Below, in pieces: positions 12,944 to 24,158 of a stretch of 64,000 bases of DNA. The DNA lies in the NCBI RefSeq assembly GCF_021018895.1, contig NC_079375.1, positions 24,467,475 to 24,531,474 on the forward strand, read 5' to 3'. The DNA is from Seriola aureovittata. Taxonomy: Eukaryota; Chordata; Actinopteri; Carangiformes; Carangidae. Within the stretch, counting starts at the first letter, position 1, and each line of letters opens with the position of its first letter. Under the pieces are notes generated by a model that saw only the letters and a list, made by a program, of their open reading frames with translations, was not told where the DNA came from and ran no database searches. Made by a program: the position numbers and the translations under genes.

Positions 12944-13650
12944 TGACATCAAAAAACGTCATAGTATAGTAAGGCATTGAGTTGTCATGGTATAATGAGC
13001 ATTAAAATGTCAAAAAACGTCATAGTATAGTAAGGCATTTAAATGTCAAAAAACGTCATAGTATAGTAAGGCATAAAAATGTCAAAAAATGTCAAACTAT
13101 AGTAATGCATAAAAGTGTCAAAAAACGTCATAGTATAGTAAGGCATAAAGTTGTCATGGTATAATGAGGCATAAAATGTCAAAAAACGTCAAACTATAGT
13201 CATGCATAAAAATGTCAAAAAACGTCAAACTATAGTAATGCATAAAAATGTAAAAAAACGTTATAGTATAGTAAGGCATAAAAATGTCAAAAAACGTTAT
13301 AGTATAGTAAGGCATAAAAATGTGGAAAAAAACGTCATAGTATAGTAAGGCATAAAAATGTGAAAAAAAACGTCATAGTATAGTAAGGCATAGAGTTGTC
13401 ATGGTATAATGAGCATTAAAATGTCCAAAAACGTCATAGTATAATAATGCATAAAAATGTCAAAAAACGTTATAGTATAGTAAGGCATAAAAATGTGAAA
13501 AAAAAAGTCATAGTATAGTAAGGCATAAAAATGTGAAAAAAAACGTCATAGTTTAGTAAGGCATAAAAATGTCAAAAAATGTCATAGTATAGTAAGTCAT
13601 AAAAATGTCAAAAAATGTCAAAAAATGTCATAGTATAGCAAAGCATAAAT

Positions 13651-13790
13651 GTCTTGAAGCATCTAAGTTTTGTAGGGTACATAACAAACTTTTGTATAGG
13701 AAGGCAGATGCCATACTGAGTTTGAACCCACGATCTTGTAAATGTGAAACCTCAGTCGTACCCATTGCACTACCATGGCAGCTCTTTGAC
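13651..13790 (-). repeat. tRNA-derived cassette, type B (copy 5)
   Basis: Duplicate of the copy at 11374 at an offset of 2277 bp, carried inside a larger duplicated block. Confidence 0.7.
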
Positions 13791-15119
13791 TGACATCAAA
13801 AAACGTCATAGTATAGTAAGGCATTGAGTTGTCATGGTATAATGAGCATAAAAATGTCAAAAAACGTCATAGTATAGTAAGGCATAAAAATGTGAAAAAA
13901 AACGTCATAGTATAGTAAGGCATAAAAATGTGAAAAAAAACGTCATAGTATAGTAAGGCATAAAAATGTGAAAAAAAACATCATAGTATAGTAAGGCATA
14001 AAAATGTCAAAAAACGTCATAGTATAGTAAGGCATAGAGTTGTCATGGTATAATGAGCATTAAAATGTCAAAAAACTGTCATAGTATAGTAAGGCATAAA
14101 AATGTAAAAAAATGTCATAGTATAGTAAGGCATAAAAACGTCATGCTATAGTAATCGATAAAAATGTCAAAAAACGTCAAACTATAGTAATGCATAAAAA
14201 TGTCAAAAAACGTTATACTATAGCAAGGCATAAAAATGTGAAAAAAAACGTCATAGTATAGTAAGGCATAAAAATGTAAAAAAATGTCATAGTATAGTAA
14301 GACATAAAAATGTCAAAAAACGTTATAGTATAGTAAGTCATAAAAATGTAAAAAAATGTCATAGTATAGTAAGGCATAAAAACGTCATGCTATAGTAATC
14401 GATAAAAATGTCAAAAAACGTCAAACTATAGTAATGCATAAAAATGTCAAAAAACGTTATACTATAGCAAGGCATAAAAATGTGAAAAAAAACGTCATAG
14501 TATAGTAAGGCATAAAAATGTCAAAAAACGTTATAGTATAGTAAGGCATAAAAATGTGAAAAAAAACATCATAGTATAGTAAGGCATAAAAATGTGAAAA
14601 AAAAAGTCATAGTATAGTAAGGCATAGAGTTGTCATGGTATAATGAGCATTAAAATGTCCAAAAACGTCATAGTATAGTAAGGCATAAAAATGTCAAAAA
14701 ACGTCAAACTTTAGTAACGCATAAAAATGTCAAAAAACGTCATAGTATAGTAAGGCATAAAAATTTTAAAAAATGTCAAAGTATAGTAAGGCATAAAAAT
14801 GTGAAAAAAAAGTCATAGTATAGTAAGGCATAAAAATGTGAAAAAACAGTCATAGTATAGTAAGGCATAAAAATGTGAAAAAATGTCATAGTATAGTAAG
14901 GCATAAAAACGTCATGCTATAGTAATGGATAAAAATGTCAAAAAACGTCAAACTATATTAATGCATAAAAATGTCAAAAAACGTTATAGTATAGTAAGGC
15001 ATAAAAATGTGAAAAAAAAGTCATAGTATAGTAAGGCATAAAAATGTGAAAAAAATGTCATAGTATAGTAAGGCATAAAAATGTCAAAAAACTTCATAGT
15101 ATAGTAAGGCATAGAGTTG

Positions 15120-15317
15120 TCATGGTATAATGAGCATTAAAATGTCCAAAAACGTCATAGTATAGTAAGGCATAAAAATGTCAAAAAATATCATAGTATA
15201 GTAAGGCATAAAAATGTCAAAAATTGTCAAACTATAGTAATGCATAAAAGTGTCAAAAAACGTCATAGTATAGTAAGGCATAAAGTTGTCATGGTATAAT
15301 GAGGCATAAAATGTCAA
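15120..15317. repeat. segment duplicated at +2314 bp (copy 1)
   Basis: The same variant order recurs at 17434-17631; the antisense 65-codon frames differ at a single residue. Confidence 0.7.
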
Positions 15318-17790
15318 AAAACGTCAAACTATATTAATGCATAAAAATGTCAAAAAAACGTCATAGTATAGTAAGTCATAAAAAGGTAAAAAAACGTCAT
15401 AGTGTAGTAAGGCATAAAAATGTCAAAAAAAAGTCATAGTATAGTAAGGCATAGAGTTGTCATGGTATAATGAGCATTAAAATGTCCAAAAACGTCATAG
15501 TATAGTAAGGCATAAAAATGTCAAAAAATGTCATAGTATAGTAAGGCATAAAAACGTCATGCTATAGTAATGGATAAAAATGTCAAAAAACGTCAAACTA
15601 TAGTAATGCATAAAAATGTCAAAAAACGTTATAGTATAGTAAGGCATAAAAATGTGAAAAAAAACGTCATAGTATAGTAAGGCATAAAAATGTCAAAAAA
15701 CGTCATAGTATAGTAAGGCATAGAGTTGTCATGGTATAATGAGCATTAAAATGTCAAAAAACTGTCATAGTATAGTAAGGCATAAAAATGTCAAAAAACG
15801 TCATAGTATAGTAAGGCATAGAGTTGTCATGGTATAATGAGCATTAAAATGTCCAAAAACGTCATAGTATAGTAATGCATAAAAATGTCAAAAAACGTTA
15901 TAGTATAGTAAGGCATAAAAATGTGAAAAAAAACGTCATAGTATAGTAAGGCATAAAAATGTGAAAAAAAACGTCATAGTATAGTAAGGCATAAAAATGT
16001 CAAAAAACGTTATAGTATAGTAAGGCATAAAGATGTAAAAAAATGTCATAGTATAGTAAGGCATAAAAACGTCATGCTATAGTAATCGATAAAAATGTCA
16101 AAAAACGTCAAACTATAGTAATGCATAAAAATGTCAAAAAACGTTATACTATAGTAAGGCATAAAAATGTGAAAAAAAACGTCATAGTATAGTAAGGCAT
16201 AAAAATGTCAAAAAACGTTATAGTATAGTAAGGCATAAAAATGAGAAAAAAAACGTCATAGTATAGTAAGGCATAAAAATGTGAAAAAAAACGTCATAGT
16301 ATAGTAAGGCATAGAGTTGTCATGGTATAATGAGCATTAAAATGTCCAAAAACGTCATAGTATAGTAAGGCATAAAAATGTCAAAAAATATCATAGTATA
16401 GTAAGGCATAAAAATGTCAAAAAACGTCAAACTTTAGTAACGCATAAAAATGTCAAAAAACGTCATAGTATAGTAAGGCATAAAAATGTGAAAAAACAGT
16501 CATAGTATAGTAAGGCATAAAAATGTAAAAAAAAATTCATAGTATAGTAAGGCATAAAAATTTGATAAAAATGTCATAGTATAGTAAGTCATAAAAATGT
16601 AAAAAAATGTCATAGTATAGTAAGGCATAAAAACGTCATGCTATAGTAATGGATAAAAATGTCAAAAAACGTTATAGTATAGTAAGGCATAAAAATGTAA
16701 AAAAATGTCATAGTATAGTAAGGCATAAAAACGTCATGCTATAGTAATGGATAAAAATGTCAAAAAACGTTATAGTATAGTAAGGCATAAAAATGTGAAA
16801 AAAAACGTCATAGTATAGTAAGGCATAAAAATGTCAAAAAACGTCATAGTATAGTAAGGCATAGAGTTGTCATGGTACAATGAGCATTAAAATGTCCAAA
16901 AACGTCATAGTATAGTAAGGCATAAAAATGTCAAAAAATATCATAGTATAGTAAGGCATAAAAATGTCAAAAAATATCATAGTATAGTAAGGCATAAAAA
17001 TGTGAAAAAATGTCATAGTATAGTAAGGCATAAAAATGTGAAAAAAAAGTCATAGTATAGTAAGGCATAAAAATGTGAAAAAAAACGTCATGGTATAGTA
17101 AGGCATAAAAATGTGAAAAAAAATGTCAAACAATAGTAATGCATCAAAGTGTCAAAAAACGTCATAGTATAGTAAGGCATAAAAATGTAAAAAAACGTCA
17201 TAGTATAGTTAGGCATAAAAATGTGAAAAAAAACGTCATAGTATAGTAAGGCATAAAGTTGTCATGGTATAATGAGGCATAAAATGTCAAAAAACGTCAA
17301 ACTATAGTAATGCATAAAAATGTCAAAAAAACGTCATAGTATAGTAAGTCATAAAAATGTAAAAAAACGTCATAGTATAGTAAGGCATAAAAATGTGAAA
17401 AAAAACGTCATAGTATAGTAAGGCATAGAGTTGTCATGGTATAATGAGCATTAAAATGTCCAAAAACGTCATAGTATAGTAAGGCATAAAAATGTCAAAA
17501 AATATCATAGTATAGTAAGGCATAAAAATGTCAAAAAATGTCAAACTATAGTAATGCATAAAAGTGTCAAAAAACGTCATAGTATAGTAAGGCATAAAGT
17601 TGTCATGGTATAATGAGGCATAAAATGTCAAAAAACGTCATAGTATAGTAAGGCATAAAAATGTCAACGTCATAGTCTAGTAAGGCATGAAAATATCAAA
17701 AAACGTCATAGTATAGTAAGGCATAAAAATGTCTTAAAAATGTCATACTATATTAATGCATAGAAATATCATTCTATAATTACTACAATA

Positions 17791-17869
17791 CAGGGCTCGA
17801 ACCCACGACCCTGTCAATGTGAAACCTCTGTCATACCCATTGCGCTACCAAGGTAGCTCTTTGAAGCAG
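17791..17869 (-). repeat. tRNA-derived cassette, type A (copy 7)
   Basis: Same cassette with a few substitutions; followed 228 bp later by a B cassette. Confidence 0.65.
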
Positions 17870-18018
17870 CTCAAAAAACTTCCTAATATTGTAAGGTATA
17901 AAATTGTCATGGTATAATAAGGCATAAAAATGTCAATAAAACATCATAGTATAGTAAGGCATAAAAACGTCATGGTATAGTAAGGCATAAAATTGTCATG
18001 GTATAGTAACGCATAAAT

Positions 18019-18158
18019 GTCTTGAAGCATCTAAGTTTTGTAGGGTACATAACAAACTGTTGTATAGGAAGGTAGATGCCATATGGAGTTCGAACCCATG
18101 ACCTTGTCAATGTGAGACCTCAGTCGTACCCATTGGACTACCATGGCAGCTCTTTGAC
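18019..18158 (-). repeat. tRNA-derived cassette, type B (copy 6)
   Basis: Close to the copies at 9731 and 11096, and the last member of an A-B pair. Confidence 0.7.
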
Positions 18159-18404
18159 ATATGTCAAAAAACGTCATATTATTGTAAGGCATTAAAATAT
18201 CAAACAAACGTCATAGTATAGTAATGCATAAAAATTTCAAAAAAACGTCATAGTATAGTAAGGCATAAACTTGTCAAAGTATAATAAGGAATAAAAATGT
18301 CAAAAAAAACATCATAGTATAGTAAGGCATAAATATGTAAAAAAATGTCAAAGTATAGTAAGGCCTAAAAATGTCAACGTCATAGTATAGTAAGGCATAA
18401 ATAC

Positions 18405-18542
18405 GTCTTGAAGCATCTAAATTTTGTAGGATACCTAACAAAGTATTGTACAGGAAAGGAGGTGTCATACTGGGTTCGAAGCCACGAACTGGTCAATGGG
18501 AAACATCATTCATACCCATTGCACTACCATAGCTGTTCTTTG
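18405..18542 (-). repeat. tRNA-derived cassette, type B (copy 7), diverged
   Basis: Clearly related to the other B cassettes but with many substitutions, in the decayed right edge of the array. Confidence 0.6.
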
Positions 18543-18884
18543 TTGTAAGTCAAAAAACTTCATAGTATAGTAAGACATTAAAAATTATCATAGTATAATA
18601 TGGCATGAAAACGTCAAATGATGTCATAGTATAGTAAGGCATAAAAATGTGAAAAAAACGTCATAGTATAGTAAGGCATAAAAATTTCAAAAAACGTCAC
18701 AGTATAAAAATGTCAACAAATGTCAAAGTATATTAAGGCATAAAAATATCAAAAAACATCATAGTATATTAAGGCATAAAAACTTTAAAAAAAAGTAACA
18801 GTCTATTAAGGCATAAAATTGTCATAGTGTAGTAAGGCATAAAAATATCCAAAAAAATGTCATAGTATAGTAAAGCATAAATAT

Positions 18885-19023
18885 GTCTTAAAGCATCTAA
18901 ATTTTGTAAGGTACATAATGAACTATTGTATAGGAAGGCAGGTGCAATACAGGGTTCGAACTAATGACCTTGACAATGTGAAACCTCATTCATACCTATT
19001 GCACTACCATGGTTGTTCCTTGA
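18885..19023 (-). repeat. tRNA-derived cassette, type B (copy 8), diverged
   Basis: A second diverged B cassette at the edge of the array. A GGTTCGAA-type B box is still visible on one strand (AGGGTTCGAACTAATG on plus). Confidence 0.6.
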
Positions 19024-19174
19024 TGTACATCAAACAACTTCATAGTTTAACAAGGTATAAAAATGTCAACAAATGTCAAAGTATAGTTAGGCATAAAAAT
19101 GTCAAAAAAATTTGTCATAGTATAGTAATGCATAAAAATGTCAAAAATGTTATAGTATAGTAACACAAAAAAGT

Positions 19175-19345
19175 CAGTTAGAGTTGCCAATTAACCTAAT
19201 GTCTATGTCTTTTCACTGTGGGAGGAAGGCGGAGTATCCGGAGAGAATCCACACAGGCACAGGGAGAACATGCAAACTCTACCCAGAAAGGCCCCAGGGT
19301 TGTGTTCAAAACCAGAATCTTCTCACTGTGAGGCAACAGTGATTC
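19175..19345. repeat. dispersed teleost repeat fragment
   Basis: It contains the stretches CCAATTAACCTAATG, TGTGGGAGGAAGGCGGAGTA, AGAACATGCAAACTCTACCC and CAGAAAGGCCCCAGG. I recognise this as a very common dispersed fish sequence. I am not sure of the family name, so none is given. It abuts the right edge of the satellite. Confidence 0.6.
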
Positions 19346-20639
19346 TCTTTTCAGAACCTTGAATGATTGCTTTAGTTCTCTCATACGAGCTAAGAGAAGA
19401 AAAAAACATGTCTTTAAATTTCTACACCACAGCTTCAGTCTGATGTCAAAAAAAACCATCTGCATGCTCACCTGTGTTTCATAGCTTAATGGATATATGT
19501 GGATCCCAATGATATATTGTCTGACACTGAGGCTCAAAATACCCTTTAAAAATGTTATTCCTCAGAAATCTAAGTCAGGTGTGGAGCTTCTGTGTGGTGT
19601 GGTAAAGACTGTAAAAGCACAAAGAGCAGTTAGACATATTGAGGGCAGATCCATCTCAATCAAAAAAATAACAGAAATGTGGGAGAACGCCTGGATATAC
19701 GGGAAGTGTCTGCAACAGAACCAGGGCCATGAATTAGACATTGCTTCAGTTGTGGCCAGAGGATTTTGTGTAAGCACAAATTTATGCATCAGTATTTGTA
19801 ACAAGCTCCTGTCTTTTGTCTGTCTTTTTTGGTTGCTTGCGACTAACTGCTTTTGAAATGATACCCATAATGGTTTTTGAGAGAAACATCCAGTCACAAA
19901 GCTTAAAATTCTTAAATTTGCTGGAAAAATCCATCTGTATCTGTTAACTTGTGGCTGGATAAGATAAGGATCTGACTTTGTGGCTCTGACAGGAGTCCTG
20001 TCTATAGTACAGTGGGATAACCCAGAGCTGTGAGCTTAACACTTGCCAACTGAACAGCTTTAAACGTCTGGACTTTGAGGCACTAGCTACATTGATTTCT
20101 GCAGCTGTTTTCAAAGGGAAGCTCTTGGGTGAAAAGAATTTACGTTGTTTCTGTCTATGCGTAGCTTAGCTGTTTCAACTTCCAGTCTTCCGACATTTCA
20201 CCAGAAGTTTCGTCTTCAGTGCAGATCGGAGGCTACAGTGAGTCGCTATCGAAAAGTGACGAGACGGGCTGGGGCTAGCTGGTTAGCATGCTAACTTCAA
20301 CAGAAAAAAAGACGTGATAGAGACGAGAGTTAACATTGGCGTTGCTTTCCATAGCTGGAGACAGCTACTTGCTGAGTAAAGGAATGAACACACAACGTTT
20401 CTTCTAGACTGGTAAATTAACAGCTGTTAATGCTAACGCTAGCTATGCAACAATACCAAAACTTAGTTATACGACCTGACATGGCTGACATAACAAACAG
20501 AGGGAATACATCTGAAATATTATAAATCGTTGGAAAAAAGTGTAAATTATACTCCAAGTATAATTAACACTTCTGTTTTTGATGTGCTGTGAGAAATAAT
20601 GTCGTGTCACTGTGATTATCATTATGGACTGAGACTTAC
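19346..20639. other. PAPPA2 intron 10, proximal part
   Basis: Unique-looking sequence between the dispersed repeat and PAPPA2 exon 10. I searched the minus strand for the next pappalysin exon and found none. The open frames here show no recognisable protein. Confidence 0.6.
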
Positions 20640-20822
20640 TGGAAGAGATGTAGGTGACCCAGAGGGTGAGTGCATGCGGGACAATGGGGTGAAGGAATCT
20701 CAGAGTCAGGGTGCAGCCCTCCGTGTCGGGGCAAGGTGATGTCACATTAGTGTCGTAAAGGCTGAGCTCAGGACTCCACGCCTGGAGACTGGGATCACAG
20801 GGCTGCTCCACATCAGGTGGGC
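20640..20822 (-). CDS. pappa2: pappa2 coding exon 10, last in window
   Basis: Acceptor GCCAG|GCCCACC completes a glycine and gives [11 protein letters not shown]. It continues with [19 protein letters not shown] and ends at the donor TTCCA|GTAAGT, one base into a codon. The partner exon would lie beyond the satellite. Confidence 0.9.
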
Positions 20823-23800
20823 CTGGCGTTAGGTGACATCACAGACAGATGCATGTTTGATTTAATGCATTGCAATGAGGGCTCCCAATGACCACATTCA
20901 TTCCATAAACCTCAGGCATGGGACACAAATAATTACTACCATCAATCATAAACACTCATAATACTGATTCAGCCATAACCATGATAATGAACTGTGGTGA
21001 CCTGCCAGAAGCTTTTACAAAACAGAGAAGAAAACCAGTTCAGTTAACAGCCTCGTTTAACGACTACTGTTGTTATGTTCAGCAAAGCCTTTAAATCCTA
21101 ATCCGTCCAATGGGTGTACTATTTATCCAGCAGTAAAGAACTGTAGTTGGACTGTCCAACTAAACTAGTCCAACTATTTGCAGTGTAGAATAATGTCTTT
21201 GGGCTCTGTCTACTTGTAGAGTGCAGATGCAAATGCAAGAAAAAAAATTGGCAATTTTGGAGACCATAGGCACAAACTAGGTGCAACATGGAAGGAAGCC
21301 TGTATATGAGTATCAGCAGGTGGAGTTGGGATGAGATTTAATCAGGTCCAAATGATGGTCACGAGCTCCTCTCATCCCCTTTAAAAGATTTATTTGGCTG
21401 AATCCAAACACAGTCTCTGTCTACATTGACGGCTGGACTTTAAGACATGAGTGAAAACCTGTGTTACTGGCAAACAGGACAGCGCTGAAAATAAAAGGGC
21501 ATGAATCACTTTCAAGCTTCAGGAAAAGAACTTTCCCTGTAAAGAATCTCCTTTGCCCATTAACACATACATACACACACACACATACAGCGGGGTCCAA
21601 AAGTCTTGGAAAGTAGTCTCAGACCACTTTCCAAGTGGACCACTGGGCTATTGGCTTGGTCTGAAGCACCGTCTGTCATTTGCACCGTGTGTGTTTGTAC
21701 ATGTTTTTTTCCACATGTGGGAATTTGTGCAAGGTAAACAGAGGCCGGCTGCTGAACTGAGCAGGTGAGAGGTAGAAGCTGTGTGAGGCAGTCCATCAGT
21801 AAAGTTTGTTTCAGATGTGGACAAATCTGTGAGTACATTTGTCAAAATATATATATCACATATCACATGACTGGTTTTACTCTGACCTATTGAAGGCTAT
21901 TAAAAGTTATTTTTGAGACCAGCTTCGTTACCGTAAACAATTACAATCCAACGCACGGCCCTTTGCTGCATGTCATCCCTTCTCTCTCTCACCCCCAGCT
22001 TTCCTGCCTCTCTCTCACCACTACTCTAATAAAGGTTTAAAAAATAAAGGGTAAAAAACTGACATATATATCTCTGCACTGGCCAACACTTATCAATATT
22101 TGAATGTAAAGGGAGACGCCACTGACTTTTGATCAAACCACACCCACACAGTCCTGATGAAGCCGATCAGCTGGGTTTTTGTCTTAATAAATTGTATCTT
22201 GGGGTGTTTTTTTTGCCGCATGTCTACACTTCTATTTAGTAGTGACTGACAAATAAACGAACAAAATTCCTAGTATTACTTTTAACAACTACCAGCAAAC
22301 TCATTCTCATTCGTAAAACAGCGAGCAGAATGTTCCAGTTGAGAAAGTTACGAGTCGTGGGCCCTTACTTAAAGCATGGCCCACGTTCAAAAACAGCTTT
22401 AACACCATTACACCAGGCAAAATTAGTTGTTAATTGTTACAGTGTTAGTGAGTAGCGCAACGGAATCACATTAAGAGAGTGTTTTTATCAGCTGTGTCCA
22501 AGGTGAGAGTCAAATAAAATCAGTACGTTGACGAGGTGTTACATATTTCACACCCACTGCGATCGCCGTGTGGGGAGGATCACCAAACTGTAACAAAGAC
22601 AAAGAAGACCAGGCGAGAGTGGCCTCTAAATAAATGAACCAGATCTATAAACTGTAGCCATTTTATTTAAGCTTCCTATATTTGCACCAACTGTCCATGT
22701 GGGGGGGATAAAAATGTATTCATGTAACTTTTATTCATGAAAAATTTCCAGTGGAGTCTTTGCTTTATCCTTAGAAACCACAGAGTATTTAGTTACTTTC
22801 TGTTGCATTTTAATGCTTTTATGAAAAAAAAGGTGCTGAATAAGAGTTATAGATAGATAGATAATAGATTCATACTTCTGCTGCAGCCACATCTCATTTC
22901 CTGCACAGGTATTATACATTTCCATCTTCATCCATCAATCAGCTTAGAAATATGATACTAGATTTTCATGCAGGTATGGACTTTGCTACCTTTCATCCCC
23001 TCCGTCTGCACTCTGCAAACTGCAGAACAATGAACAACACAATTTACCTTTAAAAGCCTTCTTCTTTAAATGTTCTAATTTTTAAATTATAACCCACATT
23101 ACTGCTTGATACAGCACATAAACCAATTTAATCCCTCTCAACAGGAGCGCAGACTCCTGTTTTCCCTCAGTCTGAAAACTGACTCAAACCAGTCAATGTT
23201 GGCACAAGCAATATTTTGAAGAGATGTACACGGACGACTTTGCCAACTATTCTAGCCAACAGTGTTTTGCCATTAAACTTATGTTTTGTGTTGCCAGCTA
23301 TGATATCCACATTTAATTTGTCCAATTTCCCCTCTCCCGTTCCCCGCTGAAGGCGATATTGCCCATCTCCGCTGGCTGACAAAGTGACCCCGTGCATCAG
23401 TGTCTTCAGAAGTGGGAAAGAGTGAAAAGGGATCCAGGGAAGCCAGCAGACTGGCTGTCTCCTCAGCTATGTGCATACCACTGTTTAGAGTAAGACTGTA
23501 ATTGACTCTTTATCATCATTATGATCCCGCAGCGAAAGAGAGGAAGCCGTAATCCCCCCTGTTCCTCCTCGCCGCTGGTTTTCAAAGCATAAATTCCAGC
23601 GGAGGATTTCCACATATTTGGGTAGAGTTTCCATTGAAGAAAAAGGAAAGTGTTGCTGTGTTTGTACATTCATTTGTTCTTTCTATGTGTATTTATCTTT
23701 CCGTCTTTTCTTCTTTCTTTCTCCTTGCTTTTATGTTTGCTTCCTTTTTCTTTTTCTTTTTTTTTCTTTCTCTCCCCTCACCCAACATGTCATGTCAGAG

Positions 23801-24127
23801 GAAACTGGGCTTCTCCAGACATTTTGATTGGAAAAACAAGGACCATACGCGTAAAGATGAAGTGTAATGTTTCAAAGTACAGTACTACAGGATACACTTT
23901 TTTTTTTGGCATTTTTGTTTATGACCGAGGTTCAGTGTTTGAACAGCACCCAAACATTACCCAGAGTAGACACATTGCCTAATAATCCTTGTTCTCGCTT
24001 TGGCTCAACCAGGCAGAGACAGAAAGAGGTCTGTAGCTGAGGGCAATTATCATTTAATGATTTTCTGCTTTTTCCTCTTCCAGGAGCCATTAGCCTTGCA
24101 CGCACCTGAAATTTACAGGGAAGAGAC

Positions 24128-24158
<31 letters not shown>

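Larger units (their letters stand above)
172..19170. repeat. 36-38 bp minisatellite/satellite array with higher-order structure
   Basis: Almost every line repeats one AT-rich unit that begins CGTCATAGTATAGTAAGGCA and ends in an A-rich stretch. The basic length is 36 bp with a GTCAAAAAA tail and 37-39 bp with a GTGAAAAAAAA tail. Recurrent variants include AAACTATAGTAATGCAT, GAGTTGTCATGGTATAATGAG and TCATGCTATAGTAATGGAT. I estimate roughly 450-500 monomers. Units near both ends (172-300 and 18550-19170) are the most degraded, as expected for an array homogenised by unequal exchange. Because 36 bp is 12 codons, the minus strand shows many open frames made of a 12-residue repeat; these are not genes. 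The array lies between PAPPA2 exon 10 and whatever lies left of the window. Confidence 0.97.

Noticed and set aside
1101..19023. Functional tRNA genes at the tRNA-like cassettes
   Set aside because: Acceptor, D and anticodon stems do not pair well, so these are tRNA-derived relics.
172..19170. Regularly spaced short repeats that could suggest a CRISPR array
   Set aside because: The units are contiguous tandem monomers with no unique spacers, the genome is vertebrate and no cas genes are present.
19196..19897. ORFs of 111-119 codons next to the satellite, considered as missing PAPPA2 exons
   Set aside because: They are translations of a dispersed repeat and unique intron, without pappalysin motifs.
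23618..23982. Three overlapping plus-strand ORFs rich in Phe, Leu and Ser
   Set aside because: They derive from a pyrimidine-rich low-complexity stretch.
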